Notes: a model not told the origin generated them from the sequence alone. A stretch of DNA of 64,000 nt from Paralithodes platypus (GCA_032716605.1 CM064518.1:47146774-47210773); one strand, 5' to 3'; positions 22,301-32,730 are shown, numbered from the stretch's first letter. A program made the numbers and translations.

Positions 22301-22495
22301 TTTGGTCTATCTATCTACCTATCTATCCATCTATCTATCTATCTATCTATCTACTCAGGCCCAATCCCCACTTTTTTTTTGGGGGGGGGGGGGGGCCGTC
22401 TCAAGACAGAGCAAGAATAGGGACAACACAAAACACAACAGAAAACAATGACCACACAAAAACAAAATACAAATTCACACACATCTAGGTTATTC
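22301..22495. mobile_element. Family F dispersed repeat with (TATC)n head
   Basis: TATC units, CTCAGGCCCAATCCCCAC, poly-T/poly-G, CAAGACAGAGCAAGAATAGG, GACAACACAAAACACAACAG and TCACACACATCTAGGTTATT. The same order recurs at 41141-41310 and 52760-52865. Nature unknown; perhaps a LINE 3' end in antisense with a tetranucleotide tail. Confidence 0.7.
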
Positions 22496-22522
22496 AGTTT
22501 GGTGGTAGAGAAATTTTGATAG

Positions 22523-22697
22523 GTTAACCCTTTGATGATCTAGACGTGTATTGGCCGTTTATTCTGGCTATTGGTAGACGATTTTATTCAGCTTAACAAG
22601 GATCAGTGGGAATTAAAAGGGTAAAGCCTGTTTCACTTAATCCTTTGACTTCCATTTCCTACGCTGAATAAAATCGTCTAATGATAGCCAGAATACA
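22523..22697. mobile_element. FB1 element
   Basis: TTAACCCTTTGATGATCTAG, TTCTGGCTATTGGTAGACG, ATTTTATTCAGCTTAACAAGG and the mirror CTGAATAAAATCGTCTAATG, ending GATAGCCAGAATA beside a CT tract. The last ~25 bp are missing. Confidence 0.78.
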
Positions 22698-22725
22698 CCT
22701 CTCTCTCTCTCTCTCTCTCTCTCTC

Positions 22726-22850
22726 TGCTATACTTTCCTTCCACTGTCCCTTACTCATAGGGTCGCTAGCTCTACTAGGATTAAGTCCTGGCCACCTCAC
22801 AGGGATCGCAAGACCTGTGTGGCTAAGGTGGCTATGTAAATCTATGGAAA
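22726..22850. repeat. Dispersed repeat (GGGATTAAGTCCTGGCCACC type), copy 2
   Basis: Matches 19247-19370: TTTCCTTCCACTGTCCCTTA, TCTACTAGGATTAAGTCCTG, GCCACCTCACAGGGATCG and GGCTATGTAAATCTATGG. Confidence 0.7.
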
Positions 22851-22928
22851 TATCTCCTCAAGTCAGGAAGAGCGACTCCCTCCTATAGAATCCGTCACGG
22901 AGGTAGAGTTTTTTTTTATTTTTATTTT

Positions 22929-23315
22929 TCAAGGGGGGTCACCGGCTTTTTTTTAATCTTTCTCTCCTTTTCTCTCTTTGTCTGGCTTGTATCCATTCGG
23001 CCCCATTCAGCCAACTGTTTTAAGACGTTTATCCCCATTCAGGTGTCGATTTCGTCCTGGCGAACGATAGCGAGCCAGCATCGTATGGAGAAATCCGGCT
23101 TCGCCGGAGAAATTTTTCTATCGATTTTTTTTACAAATTTAGCTTGCTGTCAAAACAAAAATATCTATATGCTGGCTCGCCACCGCTCGTCAGGAAAATA
23201 TTGACACCTGGATGGGGGTAAACGTCTTAAAACAGTAGGCTGAATGGGGCCGAGTGGATACAAGCCAAAGAGAGAGGGAGAGAAATAGAAAAAAAAGCGA
23301 GGTGACCCCCCTTAA
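22929..23315. mobile_element. FB3 foldback element, best-preserved copy
   Basis: AAGGGGGGTCACCGGCTTTT to AAAAGCGAGGTGACCCCCCT TAA, with nearly perfect outer arms including GGCTTGTATCCATTCGGCCC and its mirror. Inside are CGAACGATAGCGAGCCAGCA, the short palindrome TCCGGCTTCGCCGGA, and the mirrored GCTGGCTCGCCACCGCTCG. Length ~387 bp. Confidence 0.85.
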
Positions 23316-23426
23316 CCGGAGAATATAGTAAAACAAGATTGATGTTGAATGGGTCGCCTTTCTCGCAGCCTCCCCCCCCTTCCTATTTCACATTATCTTA
23401 TTTTTTTATTTCGTGTTATCATCGAT

Positions 23427-23540
23427 AACCCAGCGAGGGAATAGGTGTATACATTTACAGCCCATTTCCTCAAGCTCCTATTATAGAATTATAGAGATTA
23501 GGATTAACGATATCTGGACTACCTACTTGGAACAGAATAT
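23427..23540. mobile_element. FB4 half copy
   Basis: AACCCAGCGAGGGAATAGGT, TACATTTACAGCCCATTTCC, ATTATAGAGATTAGGATTAA and GGACTACCTACTTGGAACAG. Right half only. Confidence 0.68.
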
Positions 23541-23577
23541 ATGACTTTTTGTTGACACTGGTTTATTGTCCATGCAT

Positions 23578-23648
23578 TATAGCCGTACCATAGTCAGTAG
23601 AGCGTCGGCTGCTGATCACAGGGTTGGCGGATCGAGTCCGCACTGTCA
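23578..23648 (+). mobile_element. tRNA-like sequence, probably SINE head or tRNA pseudogene
   Basis: A-box-like TAGTCAGTAGAGCGTCGG and B-box-like GCGGATCGAGTCCGC about 30 bp apart, with T-arm pairing (GGCGGA/TCCGC). The acceptor stem does not pair well. It sits at the start of a 170-bp tandem array. Confidence 0.5.
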
Positions 23649-23689
23649 AAATGTAGATGTGTGGTGTTGGACAGTAAATATAGTAAATG

Positions 23690-24110
23690 TAGTGTTGTGT
23701 TGTTTGACGGTAAATATACCGAATGCTAAACATGAGGGAGAAGGGGGGCCAGAAAATCCACAGCCATCCCCCCTTAATCAAACCGTACCGTCCAGAAAGC
23801 AACATGCAAAATGGATGAAAATTAAGTAGTGTGCTGTCTTCATCAAAAACGGGTTCACCGAATGTTGTGTTGTTTGACGGTCATTATAACGAAGGCTAAA
23901 CATGAGGTTGAAGGTGTGTGGGGGGGGGGGGGGAGGGGGGGCAGAAAAAAACATCTAACCTTTATTGAACCGCATTGTCAGGAACGCAAAATGTGAACTG
24001 GATGAATATTAGAATGTGTGCTGCCTTCATCAACAACAGGTTTACCGCACGTTGTGTTGTTTGACGGTAAATATAACGAAGGCGAAAGCATGTGGAGGAA
24101 GATTGAGCGG
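23690..24110. repeat. Tandem repeat, ~170-187-bp unit, ~2.4 copies
   Basis: TGTTGTGTTGTTTGACGGT begins units at about 23693, 23863 and 24050. Each unit carries CTAAACATGAGG, a G-rich stretch, AAACCGTACCGTC and TGTGCTGTCTTCATCAA. The 17-bp length difference comes from an expanded poly-G run at 23921-23942. Confidence 0.8.
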
Positions 24111-24159
24111 ACAGAATGGGGTTAGAGCTATTTAAATCAGATGAGAATAGCTAATAATA

Positions 24160-24327
24160 AACCATAACTACCTCCATTTCATTGTGTTCAAGTTAGGTAA
24201 AGGGTTCGAACATAATCTACCTTCGATCTAGCTTCTGATTCCAATGCAAAAGTGCCTCAAACTAATGTACGAGAACAAAACAAAAATTGCTCATCGAAAA
24301 TTGCTGGACATACGCTCGTGTGATATG
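24160..24327. mobile_element. Fragment related to the CACACGAGCG MITE
   Basis: TAATCTACCTTCGATCTAGC, TTGCTCATCGAAAATTGCTG and ACGCTCGTGTGATATGGCG are the inverse of parts of 53577-53795. One end is lost. Confidence 0.5.
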
Positions 24328-24532
24328 GCGCCTTTTAACAGTTTATTCTGGTTATCATTAGACGATTTTATACAATTTAGGAAGGATCTGTGGGAATTAT
24401 AAGGGTGAAGACAATTTCAATAAACCCTCTGACTTCCATAATATACCCTTTCTAATCCGAAAAAACCCGTCAAATATTAGCCAGATAAAACTGTCAAAAT
24501 GCTTCATATATAATCTCCTTCAAAGGGTTAAG
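24328..24532. mobile_element. FB1 element
   Basis: TTTATTCTGGTTATCATTAG, AGGAAGGATCTGTGGGAATT and ATAAGGGTGAAGAC, with the mirrored half ending TAATCTCCTTCAAAGGGTTAA. Confidence 0.78.
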
Positions 24533-24697
24533 TCTTAGTCTTTAAAATTACTGTTGCCATTAAAACCCACAACCCTTTTGGCTGATATGGGTCTTTCCTA
24601 AGCTGATAATATATACGGTACCATATTTGTTTTATTATATATATTATTTTATTATATTATTAGCCTTTATTTTTAGAAGATATTTGCAGTTCGTTAG

Positions 24698-24918
24698 TTA
24701 ACCTTTAGAAGATACGATGGCGGCGCATTTATTGTCTCTGTTTTCTGGCTATGATTATACGATTGTTTTCAGAGTAGGAAGGGTATATGGAAGTCAGAGG
24801 GTTAATTGAGATTGTCTTTACCCTTATCATTCCCACAGGTCCTTCCTAAATTGCACAAAATCGTCTAATTTTACCCAGAATAAACAGTAAAAATGCGCCA
24901 TGATCTGGAAGGGGTCAA
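24698..24918. mobile_element. FB1 element
   Basis: TTAACCTTTAGAAGATACGA, TTTTCTGGCTATGATTATAC, GAAGGGTATATGGAAGTCAG and the mirror AGGTCCTTCCTAAATTGCAC, ending CATGATCTGGAAGGGGTCAA. Confidence 0.8.
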
Positions 24919-24934
24919 TAAAATATATACTCGA

Positions 24935-25017
24935 TTTATACTAATAATAATAAATAATAATAATAATAAACGGTTTATTAAAGAATGGCAGCCTCATGAG
25001 CTGAAAATACAAAAACT

Positions 25018-25018
<1 letters not shown>
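24935..25018 (-). mobile_element. Retroposed 3' end with (TAA)n tail, antisense copy
   Basis: AATAATAATAATAATAAACG, GTTTATTAAAGAATGGCAGC and CTCATGAGCTGAAAATAC form the reverse complement of the 3' end at 15385-15440. Confidence 0.6.
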
Positions 25019-25019
<1 letters not shown>

Positions 25020-25067
<48 letters not shown>

Positions 25068-25192
25068 TTATGTATGTATAAGAACATAAGAACATAAGAA
25101 AATGGGAGTCTGCAGAAAGCCGATTGGCCTAAGCAAGGCAGATCCCTGTATGTGTGTGTGTGTGTGGTTATGTGTGTGTGTGTGTGTGTGAC
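25020..25192. repeat. (GT)n microsatellites enclosing a CR1-like 3' end
   Basis: GT at 25020-25065 and 25148-25190. Between them (25079-25148) is AGAACATAAGAACATAAGAA, AATGGGAGTCTGCAGAAAGC and GGCAGATCCCT, the antisense of the CR1-like 3' terminus at 10500-10575. Confidence 0.8.
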
Positions 25193-25299
25193 TTTTGTTT
25201 TTTCCTCTGTATTATTGTGGGTTTCTATCAGTCCTCTTTCTATTTTTACTACCAGTCATCATCCCTTTCACCCTCGCGTTTATGCCACTTTCCCCTTCT

Positions 25300-25335
25300 C
25301 CCCCTCCCCCCCCCCCTCCCCTCCCTCCCCTCCGG
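25300..25335. repeat. C-rich tract
   Basis: Poly-C broken by single T residues. Not coding. Confidence 0.85.
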
Positions 25336-25427
25336 CCGAGTCTACCAAGCTTCATGTCAGTGGTGTGTGTGTGTGTTTTACTTCGCTACCCTTTCTCTTC
25401 TCGCGAATAATTGTCGAGTATATAAAC

Positions 25428-25763
25428 TTGAAGGGGAGATTTCCACTTGAGGGATTTTTTTCTTTATCCCTTTCTCCCTCATGTTTAGCCCATTTGCTTT
25501 TGAGATTTTAAGACGTTCGCCCCCATTAGTTTGGCGATTTTAAGAACTTTCACCCCATTTATGTCACTTTGAAGACCTTTCGTGCCATTTAGGTGTCGAT
25601 TTTTCCTGGCGAGCGATAGCGAGCCTGTAATTTAAGTGGAATCGGCCTTTGGCCGGGACATTTTTCTACCGAAAAATGTACAATTTATCTTGAAAGGGGG
25701 TCAAGGGGGTGTAATTTCAAGCTTGATGAAAGTCTAGGAAACTCACTAAAAACCTCCCCTTAA
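25428..25763 (+). mobile_element. FB2 element, cluster member 1
   Basis: TTGAAGGGGAGATTTCCACTT to AAAAACCTCCCCTTAA. Interior GGCGAGCGATAGCGAGCCTG and ATCGGCCTTTGGCCGG. Close to the 10951 copy. Confidence 0.82.
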
Positions 25764-26127
25764 TGGGTCACTTCTTGGTCGATTATTGTTTTTCGTATAT
25801 TAATTATGTTTCTAGTTTCCTCCCTAGACCTCCATCAAACTTAAACTTAAAAGATACATCCATTAGATCCCTCTTCTAGATTAATGTGTACATTTTTCGG
25901 TAGAAATAGAAATGTCCCGCCCGCTTCCAAAATTACAGGCTCACTATCGTTCGCCAGGAAAGAAATCGACACCTAAATAGAACGAAATGTTATAATATTG
26001 ACAAGGAAATGGGGCGGGAGGTATAAACATTGACCAACTAATGGGGCAAACATCTTGAAATCAGAAAAGTAATGGGGCTAAACATAAGGGAGAAGGGGAT
26101 CTAAAAAAAAGATCCATCTCCCCTTAA
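25761..26127 (-). mobile_element. FB2 element, cluster member 2
   Basis: Shares its first TTAA with the end of the previous copy. TTTCCTCCCTAGACCTCCAT, GCTCACTATCGTTCGCC and AGATCCATCTCCCCTTAA. Opposite orientation. Confidence 0.8.
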
Positions 26128-26361
26128 GGGGAGGTATTTAGTTTCTTCCCTAGAACTCCATCAAGCTTAAAATTACACCCCCTAGATCCCCTTTCAAGAT
26201 ACATTTGTACATTTTTCGGTAGAAAAATGTCCTGGCCGAAGGCCGCTTCCTCTCAAATTACAGGCTCGCTATCGCTCGCCAGGAAAAAATCGACACCTAA
26301 ATAGCACGAAAGTTCTTAAAGTTGACAGAAATGGGGCGAAAGTTCTTGAAATCGACAAACT
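26124..26361 (-). mobile_element. FB2 element, cluster member 3 (right end missing)
   Basis: TTAAGGGGAGGTATTTAGTT, CCTGGCCGAAGGCCGC and GGCTCGCTATCGCTCGCC, then TTCTTGAAATCGACAAACT, where it joins another copy. The terminal ~90 bp are absent. Confidence 0.78.
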
Positions 26362-26681
26362 GGAGGTTTTTAGTTTGTTCCCTAGACCTCCATCAAGCTT
26401 AAAATTACATCCCCTTGAGTCCCTTTCAAGATAAATTTGTACATTTTTCGGTAGAAAAATTTCCCGGCCGAAGGCCGGTTCCTCTTAAATTACAGGCTCG
26501 CTATCGCTCGCCAGGATAAAATCGACACCTGAATTGCACGAAAGGTCTTAATATGGGGTGAAAGTTCTTAAAATCGCTAAACTAATGGGGCAAACGTTTT
26601 ATAATATCAAAAGCAATGGGGCTAAACATGAGGGAGAAAGGGGTCAAGAAAAAAATCCCTCACGTGGAGATCTGCCCTTAA
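26362..26681 (-). mobile_element. FB2 element, cluster member 4
   Basis: GGAGGTTTTTAGTTTGTTCC, CCCGGCCGAAGGCCGG and GGCTCGCTATCGCTCGCC, then CGTGGAGATCTGCCCTTAA. Its first ~8 bases are lost at the junction with member 3. Confidence 0.78.
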
Positions 26682-26742
26682 CCTCTTGGGGATTACGTCA
26701 TATTTTGTTCTGGCTATCCTTAGACGATTTTATTAAGTAAAT
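26678..26742. mobile_element. FB1 fragment
   Basis: TTAACCTCTTGGGGATTACG, TTTGTTCTGGCTATCCTTAG and ACGATTTTATT. It overlaps the TTAA of the FB2 cluster, so one TTAA serves both. Confidence 0.62.
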
Positions 26743-26937
26743 GAGTCCTAATAATGCTGAGTGGATTATACATAGCCCCATATAACGCCGTGTCCCATAT
26801 GCAAATTTCTCCTACCGTCTATAAAGTGGCTACCTACCCAACCAATCTCACTAGACCTGTTGTTGCTTGATTTCCTGTGTGCTCCTCCCCTTCCCCTTCT
26901 GTGTGTGTGGGTTCCCTATGTTTCACCTTTCCCATAA

Positions 26938-27030
26938 TGTCCCCCCCCCCCCCCCACCACCCCTTCCACCCCCCAACCTTTCCCATATGTCCCCCCCCCA
27001 CCCCCCCCCCCCCTCCCCTACTCCCTCCTG
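26938..27030. repeat. C-rich block with poly-C runs
   Basis: Several C-runs of 7-15 bases separated by CATATGT and ACCACCCC. The proline-rich ORFs are artefacts. Confidence 0.9.
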
Positions 27031-27067
27031 CTTCCAGACTTTCCCTTTATTACGCTACCTGTATGTT

Positions 27068-27405
27068 CGGTTGGCCGCACAAGTTCTGTTCCTCGTCGTA
27101 GTCTTATGTATGGAAGTCAAATTGGTACGGGTGAATTGCAAGTGTGCTTGCTTTTAATTAACAGTTGACTAATCAGATGAGTTAACCACTGAATAAGAAC
27201 TACACTCGTAATTCTATCATACCCATTCTATTTCCATGTATAAGATCACGGAGTTGACCACTGCATAAGAAACCACACTCTGTATAAGATCACGGAGTTG
27301 ACCACTGCATAAGAAACCACACTCGTAATTCAGTCATGAGCATTGTATTGTCATGTATTATTATCACGGAGAGGAACAGAATTTATGTGGGCAACTGTAC
27401 AATCG
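27068..27405. mobile_element. FB5 element with a 51-bp internal duplication
   Basis: TTGGCCGCACAAGTTCTGTT and CCTCGTCGTAGTCTTATGTA at left. The stretch AGATCACGGAGTTGACCACT, GCATAAGAAACCACACTC occurs twice (27244 and 27294). The right arm has CACGGAGAGGAACAGAATTT and ATGTGGGCAACTGTAC. Confidence 0.72.
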
Positions 27406-27677
27406 GTTGCTATACTTAGTTAAATTGGGACTCCAGAGGCTATCAACCCTTCTGGATTATTAAGCCAGCGCGCTGTAAGTCAAGAATAGCTTCAGGACTA
27501 CCGCCCCTTTACGAGACCTCCAGCCTTTAGCACACTCATAAATATTCGTGGACTGCACTTATTTTTAATTATGGAAGTATATCTCTGGAAACGAATTTGT
27601 GAATATAATGTTCTATAAATCAACTAAACAAATATATATACTATTTATCTAAAAGCCAGTTATACACACAAATCAAT
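27406..27677. other. Unassigned spacer
   Basis: No repeat or ORF recognised. Confidence 0.5.
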
Positions 27678-27767
27678 CCAGATAGTTATAGTTGCATAAA
27701 GAAAAACATAGGGTGTCCACGAATTGTTATGAGTGAGTAAGAGACTATGGCATCCGAGTGTACAAGG
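27678..27767. repeat. Single-unit cognate of the 20-bp minisatellite locus
   Basis: CAGATAGTTATAGTTGCATA, AAGAAAAACATAGGGTGTCC, ACGAATTGTTATGAGTGAG and AGAGACTATGGCATCCGAGT match the flanks of 39140-39533, but the unit between them occurs only once. Confidence 0.78.
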
Positions 27768-27934
27768 CTTCTATCCCTTATGATGTTGTGTTCTTTCTGA
27801 CGGTGTTACTCATCTACGTATCTGTCTTTCTTAGGATGCTTTTGTTTTTCCCAAGACGTCGTAATTCCCGAGAAGGGAATATATAACAAGGGAATAATAG
27901 TATTTATAATATGTGTGTGTAGCTGTTTATTATA
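27768..27934. other. Unassigned spacer
   Basis: Short AT-rich stretch, no features. Confidence 0.5.
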
Positions 27935-28445
27935 ATGTATATATTTATCTATCTACCTATCTATCTATCTATATATCTATTTATCTATCTATCTATCTAT
28001 CTATTTATATTATCTATATATCTGCCTATCTATCTAGCTGCCTGTCTGTGTATCGCTCTAATCTATTTATCTATATGTGGTGAATACGCTTCATGATTAT
28101 AAGGACCATCAGTCCCAATGAGCTAGGCACTATGGCCCCGTTGAAAGCACCCCCCCCCCCCAAGTGATGAAATAAGGGGCTTACAATCGAGGCCTATCAT
28201 CGACCGAAACACAGATAGATAGATAGATAGATAAATATATAAATAGATAGATAGCTATAGATAGATAGATAGATTGATTGATTTGTCGATTGATGGATGA
28301 ACACATAATTATATACAGTACATAAATACATACAGTACATACATACATACATACATACATACATACTGAGCATACAGTACATATATAAGTAGATATATGT
28401 ATAGATCGATAGACTAACTGATAGATAGATAATTACATACATACA
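27935..28445. repeat. (TATC)n / (GATA)n / (ATAC)n region
   Basis: TATC units at 27947-28080, a ~120-bp spacer with a poly-C run at 28149, then GATA units (28210-28275) and ATAC units (28325-28365). Opposite orientation of the tetranucleotides on the two sides permits hairpins. Confidence 0.88.
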
Positions 28446-28458
28446 CAGATGTATGTTG

Positions 28459-28560
28459 ATTTAGGCCCTGTCACTCTATCAACTCTGGGGAGGCACTCTT
28501 AACAGGCAGGTTAGCCATTTGTTTCCCTCATCCACACAGAACAAAATATAATAAGATACC
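28459..28560 (+). mobile_element. Jockey-like 3'-end fragment
   Basis: Plus-strand GGCCCTGTCACTCTATCAAC, TGGGGAGGCACTC, then CAGGCAGGTTAGCC and TGTTTCCCTCATCCACACAG are the sense version of the tail at 7771-7860. Confidence 0.68.
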
Positions 28561-28675
28561 CCATCCAATTTCTTCTTTCCCTGTTCCCCATCATTGCCTT
28601 TTCTTACGTAACCCCTGGAACTATAAATATTATAATTACCTCCATGACGTACACCCCCGTCCCTCATGTTGACCC

Positions 28676-28910
28676 CTTACCCCGTGCACAGTATATCACC
28701 CTAGCTAACCCCCCCCCCCTCCCCCCACCCCCGTGCACAGTATATCACCCTAGCTAAACCCCCCCCCCTCCCCCCCACCCCATGCACAGTATATCACCCT
28801 AGCTAAACCCCCCCCCCCTCTATGTACAATATATCGTCCTAGCTGCCCCCCCCCCCTCCCCCCCCCCCCCTATGTACAGTATATCGTCCTAGCTGCCCCC
28901 TCCCCCCCAC
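28676..28910. repeat. Minisatellite, ~48-bp unit, 5 copies
   Basis: CAGTATATCACCCTAGCT and CAGTATATCGTCCTAGCT variants occur five times, separated by poly-C runs of varied length. Confidence 0.88.
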
Positions 28911-29174
28911 CTTCCAGTGCCCCAGGGTGAAAGTGTCAACATATTACGACGTGGGAAAGGTTGATCAACTTCCGTGAGAGACCTCCCCCCCCCCTCCGCT
29001 ACTACCAACAATACCACCACCACCACTCCTCCGGGTATGTTAATACAGAAATATTGATATATAGAATAAAACAGTAGGTCCATTTAGGGCACCTTTTTCG
29101 GGGAAATTATATTCAAGGAAAACAGCGGCACTGATTTAGTTACCTTGGGTAACGGCAATCTGTGTACATTTGTA

Positions 29175-29552
29175 TTTAAAGGGACAGTGGCTGTTTTTTT
29201 TTTTTGGTCTACTAATTAATGTATTCATTTATTTTTTAGTTTCCTCGCTACACCTTCATCAAGCTTAGAAAAACACTCCCTAGACCCCCCTTCAAGATAC
29301 ATTTTTAAATTTTTCGGTAGAAAAAATTACCGGCCGAAGGCCGGTTTCTCTTATAATTACAGGGTCGCTATCGCTCGCCAGGAAAAAATCGACACCTAAA
29401 TGACACGAAAGGTCTTAAAGTTGACATCGAAATGGAGCGAAAGATGTTAAAATCACCAAACTAATGAGCCGAACGTCTTAAAATCTCAAAAACTAATGGA
29501 GCCAAACACGAGGGAGAAATGGGTCCAGAATAACTCCCCATCTCCCCTTAAA
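29175..29552 (-). mobile_element. FB2 element
   Basis: TTAAAGGGACAGTGGCTGTT, TTTCCTCGCTACACCTTCAT, ACCGGCCGAAGGCCGG, GGTCGCTATCGCTCGCC and ACTCCCCATCTCCCCTTAA. Confidence 0.82.
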
Positions 29553-30125
29553 AGGTGTCACACCAAAGTTGCATAATAAAAGGAAAATATATATATATAT
29601 TTGTTTTCTTCAGAATGCATCGTTACTTATCTTTACTTCTTGTGAGCTTGATCTGCATATCGTTATGTTTAATAATCGTTATATCAAATGGAGGTTTTAT
29701 TTGTAATAGCTAAGAACCCTGCTGATAAACAGTTTAGGAAGAAGTTCTTAAATTGAACGGCTTAATTAATTGATAAACCATAGTTGTTGTTGTTGTTTAT
29801 TTCGTTTGATTCCTTGGAGGGTCTTCGTAAGGTAAATAAGATGGTCAGATATTATTAGTAAGAGAAGAAAGAGGTGTATTATAATAGGTTAATGATTTAG
29901 TGGAGACCGATGACTTGCCTTGTCGTATGCCCACATTGCACTGTCTATATACAGTCTATATACAGTATTTTTTTACTTATTTTTTTTAGCTTCTGACGCG
30001 TGCTCCTGCCAACACTGTACCATCTTTTTTGTTTCTTCTTCATCGAATGACTTAGTTACTTTCTCCATAATCCCTTCTCTCTTTTCCCGAACAGTGACAG
30101 CGTTCGTGGCACTTTTAGGCAGATT
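29553..30125. other. Unassigned AT-rich spacer
   Basis: Includes a short TA tract (29588) and a (GTT)n run near 29784. No coding signal; the 72-codon plus ORF at 29920 has no recognisable features. Confidence 0.5.
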
Positions 30126-30129
30126 ACGG

Positions 30130-30352
<223 letters not shown>

Positions 30353-30539
30353 ATCTATATATCCAATACAAAACAGGTCGCACAGGAAGAAAAAACAACT
30401 TGATTGATACAGTGAGGATACTATATAAGCGGTAGGAAGGAAAGTATAGGGTAGAGATAATAACAAACCCCCCTAGCTACCTTCACGGATGTATAAGTAA
30501 GGGTCAGGATGTGGATGTTTGTGTGTGTATAGAGTGACA

Positions 30540-30905
30540 AGGTAATAACAAGCTTGGGGAGGGTAGGAAGGAAGGTAGGAAGGAGAGTGATGGAGGGAGG
30601 GAAGGAGAGTGAAGGAGGGAAGGATAGTGATGGAGGGAAGGAAGGAAGGAAAGAAGGAGAGTGATGGAGGGAAGGAAGGAAGGAGAGTGATGGATGGAAG
30701 GAGGGAAGGAGAGTGATGGAGGGAAGGAAGGAAGGAGAGTGATGGAGGGAAGGAAGGAAGGAGAGTGATGGATGGAAGGAGGGAAGGAAGGAAGGTAGGT
30801 AGGAAGGAAAGTGATGGAGGGAAGGATGACGATGGGAGTAGAAAAAAGATCGATCTATCTATCTATCTATCTATCTATCTGTCTATCTATCTATCTATCT
30901 ATCTA
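30540..30905. repeat. GGAA/GATGGAGG purine minisatellite and (TATC)n
   Basis: GGAAGGAAGGAGAGTGATGG units of 26-34 bp repeat about eight times in 30540-30830. They are followed by TATC units at 30853-30905. The long one-strand polypurine tract favours triplex structures. Confidence 0.9.
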
Positions 30906-30999
30906 AATATCTATCTGCCTGTAGATATATATTATTTATTAATTTATTCATTTTTCATCCTTCCTTTTCCTCTCTTTTTTCTTCAAGTATAATGATGTT

Positions 31000-31590
31000 T
31001 GCATGCCTTATCGATGATGACGGTGGTACTATCAATCAATGTATCGGAGATATAATTATTATATACGCTCTAAATAAAACTTGAAATTCGCAAAATCCAA
31101 ACATAATTTTTTTCTTCGAAGAAGTTGTTTTTGTAATATCGTCTATTTTTCCAATCTTCTTAAGTTATAAATATTTAAAAGGCAGCTGTTCATGTTTTTG
31201 ACTAAGAGGTGTAATATGCAATTATAGAAAGTAGAATGAACACCAAGGGATTTCAAAAAATAAAAGACCAACTAAAAAAACTAAAAATTCAAACCGGTCA
31301 CTATAATATTGTGTGACGAGCAAATTATAAAATAGAAAGTGTCAGAATGTGATTTTTGCAGTATGATCAGCATTCAATTTACTACTGAACGCTATTTGAG
31401 TATATGAAGGCTTTAGGCCAAACATTGACTCAGCATATTAATTCACAGATATAATAAAGAGAAGTAAAACCGAAAATCATTGGAAAAGTTATATTGATTT
31501 CTGATACGTAATTTAATATGACCAAACAAGAACTGAACTTGCCCCTGTCTTAAATACTCGGCTATTGCAACTTTTGCATATCAAAATAAT
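31000..31590. other. Unassigned AT-rich spacer
   Basis: The least repetitive stretch in this half of the window: no family member, no microsatellite and no ORF above 60 codons. Confidence 0.6.
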
Positions 31591-31611
31591 GGTGACCGGT
31601 CAACTCAAGCA

Positions 31612-31764
31612 GTAGACCATTTCAACCAGTAGCTCTCAACCAGTACCAAATCAACCAATACGGTTAGGTTAGGTTAGGTTAGGTTAGTACTATATTGTGG
31701 CACTGGTTTGGTTGGTCTGGGTTAATATGGAACTGGTTGAGAGCTACTGGTTGAAATGGTCTAC
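31612..31764. repeat. Inverted repeat with (TTAGG)n in its loop
   Basis: Arms 31612-31648 and 31728-31764 are inverted with one mismatch in 37 (AGTAGCTCTCAACCAGT and its complement). The 79-bp loop holds five perfect GGTTA units at 31662-31686, the arthropod telomere motif. A related arm piece (GGTGACCGAACAACTCAACC) is at 39905. Confidence 0.88.
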
Positions 31765-32019
31765 TGGTTGAGATGACATGGAACCCAACATAATACACGG
31801 GAGCAAAACAATAAAAATAAATAAAAACAAAATAAATACACAAAATATATAAATATAAATTGAAGGATTGCAGAATACTAAAAATGCAGAAAATAGAGAA
31901 AGTAAGAGACACGATAATTAGATAGAATTAATGCGCACGAGATTATGAGGAAATGTACTAGAAAAAGGAAGGGTTGGAAGTTACAAAAATTAGTTATGAT
32001 GGCATTCATATTTTGTCTA

Positions 32020-32236
32020 TTAACCCCTTCAGCATCGGCGACGTCCTTTTCCTCATATGCTGGCAACTATTAGACGATTTTATTCAGCTTGAGAAGGACG
32101 TCTACTACATTATAATTATGGCTGCAGACTACCCCAATTAATCCTTTTACCTACCATACATCCGTCCTAAGCTTCATAAAATTGTTTAAATGTAGCTAAG
32201 GTAAAATTGAAAAGACGTCGCCGGTAGGATTATCCC
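32020..32236. mobile_element. FB1 element
   Basis: TTAACCCCTTCAGCATCGGC, GACGTCCTTTTCC, TTAGACGATTTTATTCAGCT and the mirror, ending AAGACGTCGCCGGTAGGAT and TATCCCC. GACGTC subfamily. Confidence 0.8.
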
Positions 32237-32400
32237 CTTTTATACCGGGACGCTGGTTCTAATATATTCTGGCTAAGATTAGACGATTTTATTCAACTGT
32301 GGAATCACCTCTACAAATTGATGGAGTAATCACTATCCCAACTAGCTTTTTGACGCCCGTATGACCTTCCTAAGCTGCATAAAATGTTCTAGCCATCACA
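32230..32400. mobile_element. FB1 element, second copy back to back
   Basis: TTATCCCCTTTTATACCGGG, TTCTGGCTAAGATTAGACGA, TTTTATTCAACTGTGG, and mirrored ATGACCTTCCTAAGCTGCAT. It directly abuts the preceding copy. Confidence 0.7.
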
Positions 32401-32470
32401 AACACACAATATAAGTTTATTTTTTTTCGGTTTATGAAATCCCTATAGTTGTTATATAAAATGTTGACAG

Positions 32471-32518
32471 TCTGGCTATCATTAGACGATTGTATACAGC
32501 TTATGAAGGATCTGTGAG
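32471..32518. mobile_element. FB1 fragment
   Basis: TCTGGCTATCATTAGACGAT and ACAGCTTATGAAGGATCTGT only. Confidence 0.6.
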
Positions 32519-32730
32519 ATATATTTACATAGATTTACATATATACACTGACCACACAGACCTTACGATCCCAGCGATGTGGTCCGGACTTTTTCGAGTA
32601 GAGACAACATTAGTAAGGGAAAGTGCAAGAAATGAGTAGCAAAGAAAGTAAGTAGAAAGCGAGAGAGAGAGAGAGACTGGTCAAACTTGTGGAGGTGATA
32701 AATGGTACTTAGAGGGAGAAAGTAGAGGAT

